Shown here: piece after piece, positions 22,905 through 34,350 of the stretch
How the letters are laid out: every line of letters begins with the position of its first letter
Numbering within the stretch: position 1 is the first letter of the stretch
DNA from: Cricetomys ansorgei
Taxonomy: Eukaryota; Chordata; Mammalia; Rodentia; Nesomyidae
NCBI GenBank assembly: GCA_026225945.1
Contig: JAMJFZ010003624.1
Coordinates: 9,384,001 to 9,448,000, forward strand
Direction of reading: 5' to 3'
DNA: 64,000 bases
Program-made: the position numbers and the translations under genes
The notes under the pieces: model-generated
Told to the model about the DNA's origin: nothing
The model's input: only the letters and a program-made list of their open reading frames with translations
The model's database searches: none

Positions 22905-23250
22905 ATCTGTATTAGTCAGGGTTCGCTAGAGAAACAGAACTACTACAATGAATATATGTGCCTGTAGGCTTATTAGAGTGGCTTACAGGTTATGGTCAGA
23001 CTATTCCAACAATGGCTGTCTCTTCATGGAAAGTAGGCAAAGAGCCTGCTTCCTTCCTCCATGTTCTATAGAGGCTGGGACAAAAGGTGTACCCAGATTT
23101 AAGGTAGTTCTTCCCATCTCAAAAGACCCGGATTTAGCATGAGTCTTCCCACTGCAAATGATTTAATCGAGAAAAACCCCTCACAGCTGTGCCCAGCCAC
23201 TTGGGTTTTAGTTAATTCCAGATGTCAAGTTGACAACCAAGAACGGCCAT
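22905..23250 (-). mobile_element. rodent LTR (MaLR-like), degenerate
   Basis: GTATTAGTCAGGGTTCGCTA then AGAGAAACAGAACTAC at the left and CAAGTTGACAACCAAGAACG then GCCATCACAC at the right match the two ends of antisense rodent LTR repeats. About 345 bp. Confidence 0.65.
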
Positions 23251-23424
23251 CACACTGATGCTGAAACCTGTCAAAGCTACTAGACAGAAAAGAAACCAAA
23301 TGCATTCAGAGAGAGAGAGAGAGAGACCGCCATCAGGGTCATATACTGAGACTACATATACATACAGAATCATATACAGGATCCTGCACACAGAAAACCC
23401 CGAAGAATCTGCAAGTACTGGAAC

Positions 23425-24080
23425 CAATGGTTGGGGTGGGGGGAGGAACCCCCACCCACTGCAACCACTTTGGAAATCAGTAGGGAGGATCCTCAGAAAA
23501 AAACTAAAAATAGAACTACCGTATGACTCAGTTACACCACTCCTGGCCCTGCAGCCGAAAGACTCTGAGAGCTGAGACATTTGCACACACAAGTTGATCA
23601 CTGCACTGTTCCAAATAGCAAGCAAATAGCTGTCCATCAACAGAAAATGGGATGAAGAAAACGTGGCGCATGTACACAACGGAATTTTACACAACTGTGA
23701 AGAAAAATGAAACTATGGGATGCTTAGGGGGAAAAATGAGTGGAACTGGAAAGTTGTATTAAGTGAGGTGACCTACTCGCAGAAAGTCAAACACGCAAGT
23801 TCTCATTCGTACGTGGATCCTAATTCGGAAAGGTTTGTATGTGTGCAGACGGCGGGCTCTGAGGCTGGGTGAAGGCTGACACCTGACTGGGGGCCTCGGG
23901 GTGGGGGATGAGGTGCTCAGAAGAGGCTGGGAGAGGACAAAGCCGTGGGTGAGACAGGGAAGTGGAAAGGGAGCTCTGGGTGTCCAAGAGCTCACAGAGG
24001 GAGGGGCCGGCAAAGAAACAACGAAAGCAAATTGTGCTTGTAAAATTACCATAATCAAACTGAATTCTTTATAAGCTGAT
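23425..24080 (+). mobile_element. L1 fragment, ORF2 3' end and 3'-UTR, old
   Basis: AACCACTTTGGAAATCAGTA, CTAAAAATAGAACTACCGTA, AGCTGTCCATCAACAGAAAA and GAAGAAAAATGAAACTATGG follow in the order of the ORF2 C-terminal and 3'-UTR region of L1. Frameshifts and stops make it inactive. Confidence 0.85.
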
Positions 24081-24289
24081 AAAAGCAAAAATAACAAAAA
24101 TCTGCAGAGGGACCACAGGCTACATAAAAATACAAAAATTAACCCTTTGCCACAAAAAGATGTTCAGTTAGATATGATTATTTAAATAAATAGGAATGCT
24201 TAAATGGCCATTGTGAGCATTTCTGATTACTACAGAATATATATTTTTTAAAAAGAGAGAAAAACAAATGGAAAGAATTTTGAAAAATT

Positions 24290-24460
24290 AAAAATGAATA
24301 ATGAAAAATTTGACTTATTGGATGGGCTCAATAGCACAATGGGACTGACAGAGTCAGCAAACCTGAGTTGAGAAAAATCAATGAAACCCAGAGCTGGGGT
24401 ATTTTCAAAGGTCATTAAAATAGACAAGCTTTCCGGAGAAAACAAAAACCACCCACAGAA
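24290..24460 (+). mobile_element. L1 ORF2 fragment
   Basis: AAAAATCAATGAAACCCAGA, GCTGGGGTATTTTCAAAGGT and CATTAAAATAGACAAGCTTT match the fingers-side region of L1 ORF2. Short and out of order with the L1 piece on its left. Confidence 0.6.
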
Positions 24461-25907
24461 AAGTAGGCTGAGGAAGGGGCGGTATGTCACTGCAGAGCCT
24501 GCAGACTGGGGAGAACAGTGGAGGCAGCAGAGAGCCCAGCCGTGTAAGTGACAGCCCCTAGCAGAACTGTAAACACTCTTCTCTCTGCTGGGACCTCTCC
24601 AAAAACACTGTTGTTCACCCTGATGGATCCCGAAGCAGACATCAGCTGCCACCTCCAAACGCTGCCTCAGGGCATATCTGGGACAGGGCTTCACTACTGC
24701 GCTTCTCACTCAGGGTTTCTGAGCAACTGCCATCCTGTTCCAGCCCATACGTTCCAGAAGTTATGGCGCACATTCAGCAAATCTAGTATTTGAAGTTCCC
24801 ACTTCCTGTGGGGAGAACAGAAGACTAGTCTGCTGAGAAGAAAAGGCGCAACATACATTCAGCTCCCTTCCAAATCTCTAACGTCAGCTCTTCCTTTCTC
24901 CTGTCTAGGTCTTGTCAATGTTTGTCTTTTCAGTGCTGAGCGTCAAAGACCTCGTGCTTGCCAGGCTCTTTCTGAGCTGCATCCAGAGGCCTCACTTGGA
25001 TCCAATCAGTTGCTCTTGACTGGGCACTCCTAGTGCCTGTGGGAGAGACAGACCCAGGCCCCTTCCACTGGCTACGTCTTCTCTAGTCCTCCGCCCACGT
25101 GGACTCAACTTGCATTTTGTACCAGAGCTTTGCAGCAGGCAGGGCATCTGGGGTCTCCCAAGCTGATGCTGTCAAAAGTCTCTGCTTTACCTCTGACACC
25201 ACTCCCCCGATGTCTCTTCCCTGTACCCCCGAGTCTTCCATTTGACCCTACACGGGTATTGCTTACTTGAAGTGACCCCTCTGTGTCAGCAGGACATTTG
25301 GCCCCTCCAGCACTGGCTGAAAGGTTTCCTTGATCAGGATCCCACAGGAAGACAGGGGAACGTCCAGGCTGCCCCCACTGCCTTCACAGACTTAGCGAGT
25401 CTGTGAGTGAAGGCCTCCTTGAACAATACTGAGAAGAGCTCCCTGGGCACTTTCTCCCAGAGCTTCAGTAGCTCCTTCCAGTTCCAGGAGGGTGGGTGGG
25501 GCCTGAACACTCACGTAGATGGGTCCTGGGGAAGACTCCAGGGAAAGACACCCAAGGGAATAACTTTAATTCACACAAACCCAAACCAGTGTCCAGAGGG
25601 TATCATTACAGGTCACAAACTGACTAAGTTACAAGAAAGCATATTCTTTCAGACTTGGGGGCTCTAGCCTCTAATCCCAACTTTGGGGTGCCTGAGTAAA
25701 GAGCCAGAGAATAAGTATTTTCAGACCAGCTCTGGTACTGGAGAACACCTAAAAACTTGTGAAAATAAAAAAGAATACCCTAGCCTAGCAGTGCATGCCT
25801 TGCCTCCCAGCACTCAGAAGCAGAGACAGGTGACTTCCGGCCTGTTCCGCATAGCAACTTCCATGCCACTTAGAACCATGTGGTAAGACCATTTAACACA
25901 CATATAC
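24461..25907. other. unique stretch, no gene recognised
   Basis: About 1.4 kb, GC-richer than its surroundings, with a worn B1 remnant near 25775-25890 (CAGCACTCAGAAGCAGAGAC). ORFs of 67-86 aa lack recognised motifs. Confidence 0.5.
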
Positions 25908-25910
25908 CCC

Positions 25911-26312
25911 AGCTTGGTTGGGGTGTCTATTGCTGCAATGAAACTCCATGAGCAAAAACAAGTTGGGGAGGAAAGGGTTTATTTGGCTTACACTTCCATG
26001 TGGAGTCCATCATTGAAGGAAGTCAGGATAGGAAGTCAAACAGGGCAGGAACCTGGAGGCAGGAGCTGATGCAGAGGCCACTGAAGGGTGTTCCTTGCTG
26101 GCTTTCTCCCCACGACTTGCTCAGCCTGCTTTCTTTATAGGTACCAGGTTTGCCAGCCCAGGGATGGCCCCGCCCACAATGGGTTGGGCCCACCCTCATC
26201 AATCATTGAGAAAATGCTCTACAGGCTTGCCTACAGTCCAATCTTATGGAGGCATTTTCTCAGTTGATGACTCTAGCCTGTGTCAAGTTGACATAGAATT
26301 ATCCAGCACAAT
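25911..26312 (-). repeat. 3' LTR of the element at 25.9-27.6 kb
   Basis: Read on the minus strand it has CAACTTGACACAGGCTAGAG near the start, a TATA-like CTATAAAGAAAGC, and an AATAAACCCTTTCC poly(A) signal near the end: a U3-R-U5 order. Plus-strand phrases such as GGGATGGCCCCGCCCACAAT recur in the right LTR. Confidence 0.72.
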
Positions 26313-27365
26313 TGATACCTCGCCAACTTAACACACAACACTTTTTAAGACATAACCTCTCTTTTGTGTGTGGTGGGTTCATCTCCAAGATCTCAGATTA
26401 ATAAATATCGTAAAAATAAAGCATAAATAACTTTAAAAGTCTCACAGTCTTTACAAATTCAAACATTAAAAGGTTTCATCTTTTAAAAATATCCAGTCAC
26501 TTTAAAAATCAAACATCTCTTTTAAAAGTTCAAAGTCTCTCAACTGTAGGCTCTTAGAATTAAATACTTTCTTACTTCAAGTGGAAAGAACCAGGGCACA
26601 GTCACAAACAGATCAAAGCAAAACCAAACACCAACAGTGTAAATAAATCAATGTCCAATGTCTGGGATGCATTCGCTATCATCCCGGCTCCTCCAAAGGG
26701 CTTGGGTCACTTTTCTGGGTCTGCCCTCTGCAGTACAAACACATAGCTTGTCTTCTAGGCTCAGGCCGGCTCCACTCCACACCTCCTGTTCTTGGTAGTC
26801 ATCCCATGGCACTGGCATCTCCAAAATGCTTGGATCCCTGCAACAGGGATCCAACTGCAACTGGGCTGCACTTTCACCAATAGCTTTCCTAGGCTCTCTT
26901 TCTCCTGCCCCACAGTGCCAAGCCTCAGCTGCTCTCCATGACCCTTTGTGCCTTCAAAACCACTACCACCTGGGTGACTTTCACACTACCTAGTTCAGCT
27001 GCCAGCACAAGGTACACACAACCTTGGAACACAGTTTCTGTGTGCTAACTCTGAGGAAAAAAATTTCCAGAAGATTTCACCTCAATGATGTTGATCTCTT
27101 ATTAATCACAGCTGATTCTTCAGCCCCAGCTGAAACCAGAACCACAGAGTCTTAACTCAAACGGTCCATAAAGTCCTGGCTTCCCTCCGAAAGTTCTCAA
27201 GTCAGGCCTCCAGCGTTTGCACTGACTTCCCAGGCTCCTACGGAACATTCCACTGAGGTCTCCACTTTCAGTGGCTTTTCTAGCCCAGATTTCCAGAGTC
27301 CTTTCACAGTCCTCCCCCAGTCAGGTCTGTCAGAGCAATACTCCACTATGCTGATACCACTATCT

Positions 27366-27575
27366 GTCTTAGAGTTTCTGTTACTGTGATGAACCCAGGA
27401 CCACCAGCCCAGGGGTGGCCCCACCCACAGTGGGCTGGGCCCTCCCCCACCAATCACTAATTAAGAAATGCCCTACAGGCTTGCCTACAGCCCAGTCTTA
27501 CGGAGGCATTTTCTCAGCTGGGATTCCCTCCTCTCAGGTGACTCTAACCTGTGTCAAATTGACATAAAATTATCC
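27366..27575 (-). repeat. 5' LTR with about 200-bp internal deletion
   Basis: The GGGCTGGGCCCTCCCCCACC, CTACAGGCTTGCCTACAGCC and GGAGGCATTTTCTCAG blocks match the left LTR. The part with the TATA-like and AATAAA sites is absent: sequence jumps from TGTTACTGTGATGAAC directly to CCAGGACCACCAGCC. This LTR would have lost its promoter. Confidence 0.7.
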
Positions 27576-27784
27576 AAAACACGCACCTGCACGAATGCAC
27601 GCAGGCACGTGTAAGTTTCAAACCAACAGTGTTCTCTTAATAGCAAGAAAAATTTCCTCTTTAAGAAATTTTACAGTATTTCTCCCTTTGAACTCATCTT
27701 ACTCTCCAGAATTTTTCATTTTCCCTTAATGAATCTATATATTCACTGAAAAATAACAAAAATAAAATAAACAACAATTTATGG

Positions 27785-27990
27785 CTAGATGCCGGCGACG
27801 CTGGTGGGTTGTGGAATGCTTGCCTAGAGTGCAGGAGGACCTCGGTGCTCCGTCCCCAGCGCTGTGTAGAGGCCACATTGCTTGAACTTCAGGTCCCAGC
27901 ACTTAGGAGGTAGAGGCAGAGGGTTACTGCTCAAAGGCCATCTGAAATAAATATGCAGTTCCAGTCTAGCCTGGACTACAGGCAATTGTG
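27785..27990 (+). mobile_element. ID-B1 composite (B4 type), old
   Basis: GGAATGCTTGCCTAGAGTGC and GTGCTCCGTCCCCAGCGCTG give the ID part. CAGCACTTAGGAGGTAGAGG and CCAGTCTAGCCTGGACTACA give the B1 part. Confidence 0.7.
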
Positions 27991-28084
27991 TTCCAGAAAA
28001 GCAAAACCGACCAAACAGACTGCCAGAAATATTAATATAAAACGATCCCCCAAAACAGTAGAAGATGTTTGAGCATCTGCCTGT

Positions 28085-28225
28085 AATGTCAGCAACTGGG
28101 GTGCTGAACCTGGGTCTGGTAACGGCATTCAGGAGGACTGCAGATTCCGACCAGCCTGAGCTACTCAGCCAGCTCCAGAACAGTGTGGGCAACATAGCAA
28201 AACCCTGCCTCAAAAAATAATTCAA
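28085..28225 (+). mobile_element. old B1-like SINE
   Basis: CTGCCTGTAATGTCAGCAAC, GACCAGCCTGAGCTACTCAG and ACATAGCAAAACCCTGCCTC. An insertion in the middle and many substitutions. Confidence 0.65.
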
Positions 28226-28690
28226 ATTCTCAAAGGATAAAGTGATGTTTGAGTTAAAAACCAAGCTCTAATCTGCAAACCCTGAGACAGCATTCCTAGT
28301 GCCCGGTGCCATCTTGGATCTCATGTCCTCAGCAGGGAATGGCTGGGCTAGGCTGGGATGTGGAGGTATGACTTACCAGAGGTGATGGTGTTCCGACTCC
28401 GAGCAGGGCCAGGCAGTGGCTCTAGGCTCTAGAACTCTGGCTGTCTTCGCTGGCTCCTCTGAACCTTTATCCACCTTCTCCCTCAACCCTCCCCTTTGCT
28501 GCTCCAGCTCCACCCAAAGGCTACAATTTGATTGGATGACTGAAGCTTCATCCTCTTAACCCTATAGGGGATTATGGGTGTGTCTGGATCAGGTATTTTA
28601 GTTGGAAAGGGAATGAATTGAGACTAAGGTAAAATACAAGGACTCACCAACAGAGTCTCAGCACAAACAATCCTATCTCTCTATATCTAA
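28226..28690. other. unassigned interval
   Basis: No gene seen. The sequence may be part of an unrecognised repeat. Confidence 0.4.
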
Positions 28691-28872
28691 CTTTCCTTCT
28701 TTCTTTCTCTCTGTCTCTCTCTTTCTTTTCTTCCTGGTGGAATTTTTCTTGGTAGACAGGGCCTTTATGTAGCTCAGGGTGACCTAGAAATACGTTGTAG
28801 AATCTGCGTCTCATTTCCTCTGCCTTAGCCTCATGAGTTCTGGGATTTCAGGAGTGAGCCTCAATGCCCACT
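28690..28872 (-). mobile_element. old B1 SINE with CT-rich tail
   Basis: A CTTTCTTTCTCTCTGTCTCT tract is the expanded tail. TAGACAGGGCCTTTATGTAG, CTCAGGGTGACCTAGAAATA and GGGATTTCAGGAGTGAGCCT give an antisense B1. Confidence 0.7.
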
Positions 28873-29154
28873 TTATATTTTTTAGGCAGGATCACATGAT
28901 ATAGCCTGGCTGGGACCCAAACCGGGATGTATTTTGGTGCCTAGACCAGGGGATTAGGTGTCCCAAGACCGGGAAACACTAAGGTGGACACAGTGGCACT
29001 TCATAGCAGGGACTAGAAAGCCAAAGGAGAGGGATGGTGTTGCTGACACCACAGTGTGACCATCTGCAGCCTCTACCTCTCTGGAACCCAGAGCCCCAGT
29101 CTACACCCTCAGCCCTTTGACCAATAACAGGATCATTTGAGACCCAAGGAAATA

Positions 29155-29262
29155 TTAAAGCCAGTCAGCCAGCCACACCTGGCTGTACAGGACAGTGATT
29201 CCAGTTACTCTGGAGACGGAGGCAGGAGGATCACAAATTCAAGACATGAAGAGAAAGCCATG
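29155..29262 (+). mobile_element. B1-like fragment
   Basis: CCAGCCACACCTGGCTGTAC, TGATTCCAGTTACTCTGGAG and GGAGGATCACAAATTCAAGA fit an old B1 left half. Confidence 0.55.
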
Positions 29263-29499
29263 TCTTTAGAGTTAGGGTCAGCAGTGGAGGTCCATAAGCA
29301 CCAGAGAAATAGGCAGGTGGGGTCTACAGAAGGGCAAAAAGCTCAGACTTTCTTAGCAGGCACATTTACACAGGTGTTCAAAGGGAGATAGGGTAAAAGA
29401 AAACGTACAGTTTTGAGTTAGAACTCAGGCAACAGGCAGGGTTGGCAGTAAAGACGACCAAGCAACCCATACTAGGAAAATATAAGAACATTGTCTCAT

Positions 29500-30400
29500 T
29501 AAGGGGTTAAGTATTCCTTCCATCTCCTTAGAGTATCCTCAGGTGAACCAGCTTTCCTAAGTGGTGGTCTCCTGGGCCAGGTGATGGACAGGTGCAGCTG
29601 GGCCAACTCACAAGGGAAGATGGTAAGCATCTCAGTTGCCATGTCTGCAGCAGTGTTTTGTTTTGGTCCAAATGTTGGGTCAGGTGCCTTAAACCCGAAA
29701 CAAATGAGTTAAGCACGGGGCTGGGCATGTGGCATTGTCCCTCTGGTCCCCGCAGTGGGAAGTCACTTTAACACTGGTTGAGGAACAGAGCCCAAGGCTC
29801 TGTTGTCCTCCAGATGGGACCATTCTCATCCAGTGTCTTTATGTTTCTTGGCTTTTGGTTTTAGTGGGTCCTTCTCCTAGGCAGTGGCTAATTTTTTCTT
29901 ATCTTCTCACGGGCCATGGTATTTATTACATCTGCTGCCACCAGCTCCTCCCTGATGTCCACCTTAACTGCCTTGATCTCCAGGAGTTTCATTTCAAGCT
30001 CTGCACGGAGTTCATCAGTCTCCTTGATGCTGAGTGAGCCTCAGCTAACGTTGGAGATGGCTGTGGTTTCCAGGCCAGCATAGGGGTTCTCCAATTCAAG
30101 TGTTCTTTTGAGAGCTTGGCTTGGCTTCTGTCCTTCTGGTGAGCCCTCCTCCGGGCCTCAGCTTTGGCAGTGTACCTTGTACCTTCCAATCGTGTCCCCA
30201 CACACTCCAGCCTCCACTCCCCTGGTTTGCTGATGCTATTAGTGGGTTTGTGGCTCTATGCGGCACTGACTGGGCAACTTCTTCCTATACTCGGGGTCCA
30301 CCAAGGAGTCACTGCCACTGGGAAGGCCTGCTTTGAGTGTGGGTGGAAGCTCTCCTGGGTCGGTGTCATCATTTCATGGCCTGGTGTTGTGGACTGAATT
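29500..30400 (-). pseudogene. possible decayed processed pseudogene, parent unknown
   Basis: Read on the minus strand, 29900-30200 gives a charged, coiled-coil-like translation across frame changes, including ELRAELEMKLLEIKAVKVD followed by IREELVAADVINTMAREKI and then a stop. Upstream (30201-30400) another frame gives SDSLVDPEYRKKLP. Downstream (29500-29880) looks UTR-like. No introns are seen, so it would be a frameshifted processed copy. I could not name the parent gene, and no clear poly(A) end was found, so it may be an unrelated repeat. Confidence 0.4.
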
Positions 30401-30477
30401 AGGAAAGCTCGGCAGCAATCTTTCTGACTCCTGTCTTCCTGCCACGATGGTCAGATAAGCCCTTCATTCCTCAAGTT

Positions 30478-30575
30478 GCTTCCTATTAGTTTTCTCATTG
30501 CTTTGATCAAGTACCTAGTACAATGCAGCTTGTTGTTGGGTTACATTTTATTTAGCTGGAAGGATACTTTTCAGT
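30478..30575 (-). mobile_element. truncated rodent LTR end
   Basis: ATTAGTTTTCTCATTGCTTT then GATCAAGTACCTAGTACAAT resembles the antisense 3' end of the rodent LTRs elsewhere in the window. Only the end remains. Confidence 0.45.
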
Positions 30576-30607
30576 TCTGCTGTTAGCCTACGACTCTATA
30601 ACAGACC

Positions 30608-30955
30608 TTGTGATGGTTTATACTGACAGGTTCTGGAATCACTGTGGAGACAAGCCTCCCGAGGGACTTTCTAGATTAGCAGTAGTGAGTTAGGCTCACC
30701 CTAATGTGAGCCACATTGCTCCCTGTGCCTGGCCTGAACTGCGTGAAAAGGAGGAAGCCAGCTGAACAAGGACCTTCATCTCTCTGCCCCTCACACTGCC
30801 CCCTCGTGTTGAATGTATCCGGCTGTCCAGCTGCTTCAAGGTCCCCCTGCCAATCCTTCCCCACCATGAGAGCTTCCCTGTGGATTAAAAGCCAAAATAA
30901 ACCCTTAAGTGACTTTTGTCAGGAATTTTATCACAAGGAGAAAAGTAACGCATAG
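30608..30955 (+). mobile_element. rodent LTR (MaLR-like), sense orientation
   Basis: It starts TTGTGATGGTTTATACTGAC and ends GGAGAAAAGTAACGC, with CCAAAATAAACCCTTAAGTG as poly(A) signal near the 3' end. The TGATGGTTT start is typical of MaLR-group LTRs. It is the only clearly sense copy in the window. Confidence 0.72.
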
Positions 30956-32890
30956 AGTCCTTTAGCTGAGTGACTGGCATGTCGGTATGCATCCTAATGA
31001 ATGCATTCCTGCTTCCAGGGAAGCCTCCACCACACCTTACACAATACCTCTCTCAAGGTGAACTGATTCCACTGGGTTGAGGTTAGGAACAGCTGGGCTG
31101 GCTTACCCATAAGGGCATCTGATTTTTCCAAGATGTGATCCAGAGTTCTGAGTCTACCCCTAGTGCTTCTGATTGGGAGATTTGAAGTCATGTGACTCTC
31201 CATAGCTCCAGGGGACACCCTACAAAGGCCTCAAGGGCTCTTCGAGTCAGCCTGGAGATGTGCACAGCTATGGTGAAGAGCTTGTCCTGCAAAGGAGGCC
31301 TGGGTGATCTCACTGTGTTCCGAATGAGCTCAGCCACAAGCAGCTCACTTGCGTTGGCTCTATGAAAGTGGGAATTACCTTCCCGACTAGAAACTTACCC
31401 CCTTCACATACATAAGAACCACCTGCCCGAGCCACAGTGAGAGCATTCCCACTCGCTACTCTGCTCTCGGGTTGGTGCAGAAGTCATCCTAGTTTGATAG
31501 TTTGGTCAAGTTTTCCTTCTTTCCCATGGTGTCCAGGTGCCTCCTGTTTGTATATATGTGCTTCATCTTTGAATAAATGGACACCAGGGATGGTAGACTA
31601 GGTCCCCTTCCATGGCCTTTGCTTTCCATATGTTCCACTGTCTGAGCTCTCATCCTTCCCGGAGTCCTGTTTTCAGTCTGACTTCAGTATTTAACAATAC
31701 TATCCTCGTACCTTGCCTATTCAAGGAAAATTTCTAATTTGCTCAGACACTTGAAAAATGGCACAAAACTGGTGAGTTGGGGGTCTAGACTTGAGGAAAA
31801 ACAACCAGTTCGACTTTCCTAGGAAGGCATAAAGAGAACATTCACTCACCACCCCAACCCCATCCAGAGAGGGAGATGGCAGACCAAATAAAGACTGCAT
31901 CCTGCTAGCTAATGAGCTAGCATCTTGGAAGTTGCATCCAAGACGCAGCTTGCGTAAGTTGCATCTTGGAAAAAGCTCCCCGCAACTTCTTACGCAGTGC
32001 ACCTTATGTGCCCCAGCATCTCCAAGATTGATTTGTGAGGCTGTTGACAAAGCTTCATAACACAGGGCAAGCGACTTGGTCTTAGGACACGGTCTCACCA
32101 GAGTCTGACTGCTTCCTCTCTCCAAGGGGATCTGTTAACAGGCCCATTCGGCTTCGGTACTTGACATACAGTTCTGTTTTATTGCGTGACTACAGCCAAC
32201 GTCTCCCTCAGGTCACTGCAGCTGCTCTTGCTCCTCGTGGCATCAGTCATACCAAGCTTGTCGACACTGGAAGGAACAGCTTCCCCATGTATACACAATA
32301 CCTTCCTGTTCTAGATGGTCCAGGACCCCAGTCTAGTGTTGGGATGAATGAAGACAGATGCTCCATGCTGTGTGGAATTGATGAACCCCTTTTATCAAAG
32401 GAGTTACAGGGCCTGTCTGACTGGGACTCGTGTGTCTCAGGCTAACTGATGAAAGAAGAGCTATGATCTGTCATAGAGCAGTACTGCGATTGGTGCTTGT
32501 TTCCAGTGATGTTACAGCGCCCGTGTCTAGTATGTGCACTTCATGGCCTTCGCTTTGTGGTTTCTGTCACTCTAGTCCACTGAGCAGCTGGCAGGCTGCT
32601 GGGCTCAGTGGAGTCCTAAGTGGCCTAGTTTGGGAATATCTTCTGTTTGGATCTAGTGAGAGCTGGAGCGACCAGTCAACAGCCTTCCTGGCCCATGGGC
32701 CCCGAGCTGCATGTTTTTGTGACTCTCACAACCATAGAAAACAGCTAAGATGCTTCGGGCCTGGAAGCCATGCCTTCGACAGGCATCCAGACAGCACCTG
32801 GTCTCTTTTATTTATCCCAAAGTGTTTTAGTGACAGTGACAGAGCTTTTTAAGGCCTGGCTGAATGCAGAATTGCAGCTCAAATGCTCCT
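30956..32890. other. unassigned interval
   Basis: About 1.9 kb with no gene recognised. It holds a small cluster of inverted and direct repeats at 31.92-32.0 kb. The ORFs at 31721-32125 (minus, 134 aa) and 32430-32852 (plus, 140 aa) show no domain I recognise and lie in repeat-like sequence. Confidence 0.45.
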
Positions 32891-32894
32891 AACT

Positions 32895-33345
32895 GTCTTT
32901 ATTACAACATTTCTCCCTCCCATTTCCCTCCAAACACGCCATGTAATCCTCCAAATTCATGGCCTCTTTTTTTTTTTTTGTCAGTTGTTATTGAATATAT
33001 ATAATCTTAAAGATAACCTGTTGACTCCATATAATGTTACTTGTGTATGTGTTTTCAGGGCTGACCTTTTGGCACTGGATATCCAATTGATGTGCTTCTC
33101 CCCGGGGAGGACCACCTCCTCCGTTCCCAGCATTCCTCAGTTGCCTGGAGTACTCTATGTGGGGTTGGGGCCTCAAAGACTTTTCTCAATCCAGTTTGGC
33201 GTGTTCATTGGCATCCTTCTTTGGGTCACATTTGCGTGGTAGCGTTGGTGAGATTAACGGGTATAGCTCCTGGTATTATTAGGAGAAACCACCTCACAGT
33301 GAAGTCCCTCCTGAGGCTAAACTTTTGACAGTGGTGACAAGCTGA
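32895..33345 (-). mobile_element. L1 3'-UTR fragment
   Basis: TTCTCCCTCCCATTTCCCTC, AAATTCATGGCCTCTTTT, TATAATGTTACTTGTGTATG, TTTTCAGGGCTGACCTTTTG and CCCAGCATTCCTCAGTTGCC occur in the order of the antisense rodent L1 3' end. The T-rich run at 32966-32980 lies within it. A shorter relative is at 8641-8755. Confidence 0.8.
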
Positions 33346-34192
33346 ACTAAAATTATTCTTGTTTACAAGGAAAAGTTAAAAGAAAGCCATCTATTTGTGT
33401 TGTTTTGCAGGTTCTGGTTATTAGTGACTTCCACACGGTGGTGGATTCTGTGTCCCACAGGACGGGGAATGTGAAGAAGGTAGAAGCTTAGCCAGGCCAG
33501 TATTAGGCATGATAGAGACTATTGCCTATGAACATGTCCTGTTTCTTGCTGTCTGTCAGTCTTGCCTTCTGTTTATTCCTCTTAGGAACAGGTATAGAAA
33601 TACTGATGGTCAACAAATCCTTCTGGTTGAATTGACACTTGAGTGTTATGAGACCCTAAGTAACCAGGCTCAAGAGGACAATATTCTGCATTCCACACAT
33701 TAATATTCTTTTTTACCTGGATCTCTGTCATTTTTATATTTTAGAATCCCTGTTACATATGTTTGTTGTTGCTGAAGTTGGTTTGTGTCCCGAATGCTGG
33801 AAGGACGTCGTTCTGCTTTGAGGTTCTCTGTTGCGTAAGTTTGCCCATTGTAAGTAGACAAGATAAACAGGTACAATGAATCTGGTATTCAAAACTACCT
33901 TTTGATCTTTCTGGAAGGTTGGAAGCACATCAGGCAGGAGATTGGTAAAAGGAACAAGGTTGTAAGGAAGCGAGCATGAGAGTGTGCTCGTTTCTGCCAG
34001 TTGAACTCTTGAACCACACGTGTACCAAATTACACTGTTATAGAGGTCAGCAGCAGAAACGTCACAGGAAGATCCCTGAGTGGCCACTGTCCCAGCATCC
34101 TGTGCCTAGCCTTTCCATAAGGACAAGGCAAGGGTTTGCTTCTTGGTCTCTCACTAGCCTCCTAAATAGTATAGCAATAATTCCCTAACATT

Positions 34193-34350
34193 AGCTGGGC
34201 GGTGGTGGCGCACGCCTTTAATCCCAGCACTCAGGAGGCAGAGGCAGGCGGATCTCTGTGAGTGTGAGGCCAGCCTGGTCTACAGAGTGAGTTCCGGGAC
34301 AGCCAGAGTTACAACAGAGAAACCCTGTCTTTAAAAACAAAACAACAACA
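34193..34350 (+). mobile_element. B1 SINE, young full length
   Basis: GCTGGGCGGTGGTGGCGCAC to GTTACAACAGAGAAACCCTG, with a tail of AAAACAAAACAACAACAACA. Few differences from the other young copies at 20504 and 51040. Confidence 0.97.

Larger units (their letters stand above)
25911..27575 (-). mobile_element. non-autonomous LTR retroelement (LTR-internal-LTR)
   Basis: Two copies of one LTR in the same antisense orientation flank about 1.05 kb of internal sequence with no long ORF. The left (3') LTR is about 400 bp and the right (5') LTR about 210 bp. The internal part contains phrases familiar from dispersed rodent repeats, such as CAGCTGCTCTCCATGACCCT. The family name is not certain; mys/MYSERV- or RMER-like groups are candidates. 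No gag, pol or env reading frame is visible, so it could only have moved in trans. Confidence 0.7.

Noticed and set aside
23212..23694. A 160-aa minus-strand ORF with hydrophobic segments.
   Set aside because: It is antisense to an L1 end and an LTR end; the hydrophobicity comes from reversed A-rich sequence.
31721..32125. A 134-aa minus-strand ORF.
   Set aside because: No domain recognised; it lies in repeat-like DNA with small inverted repeats.
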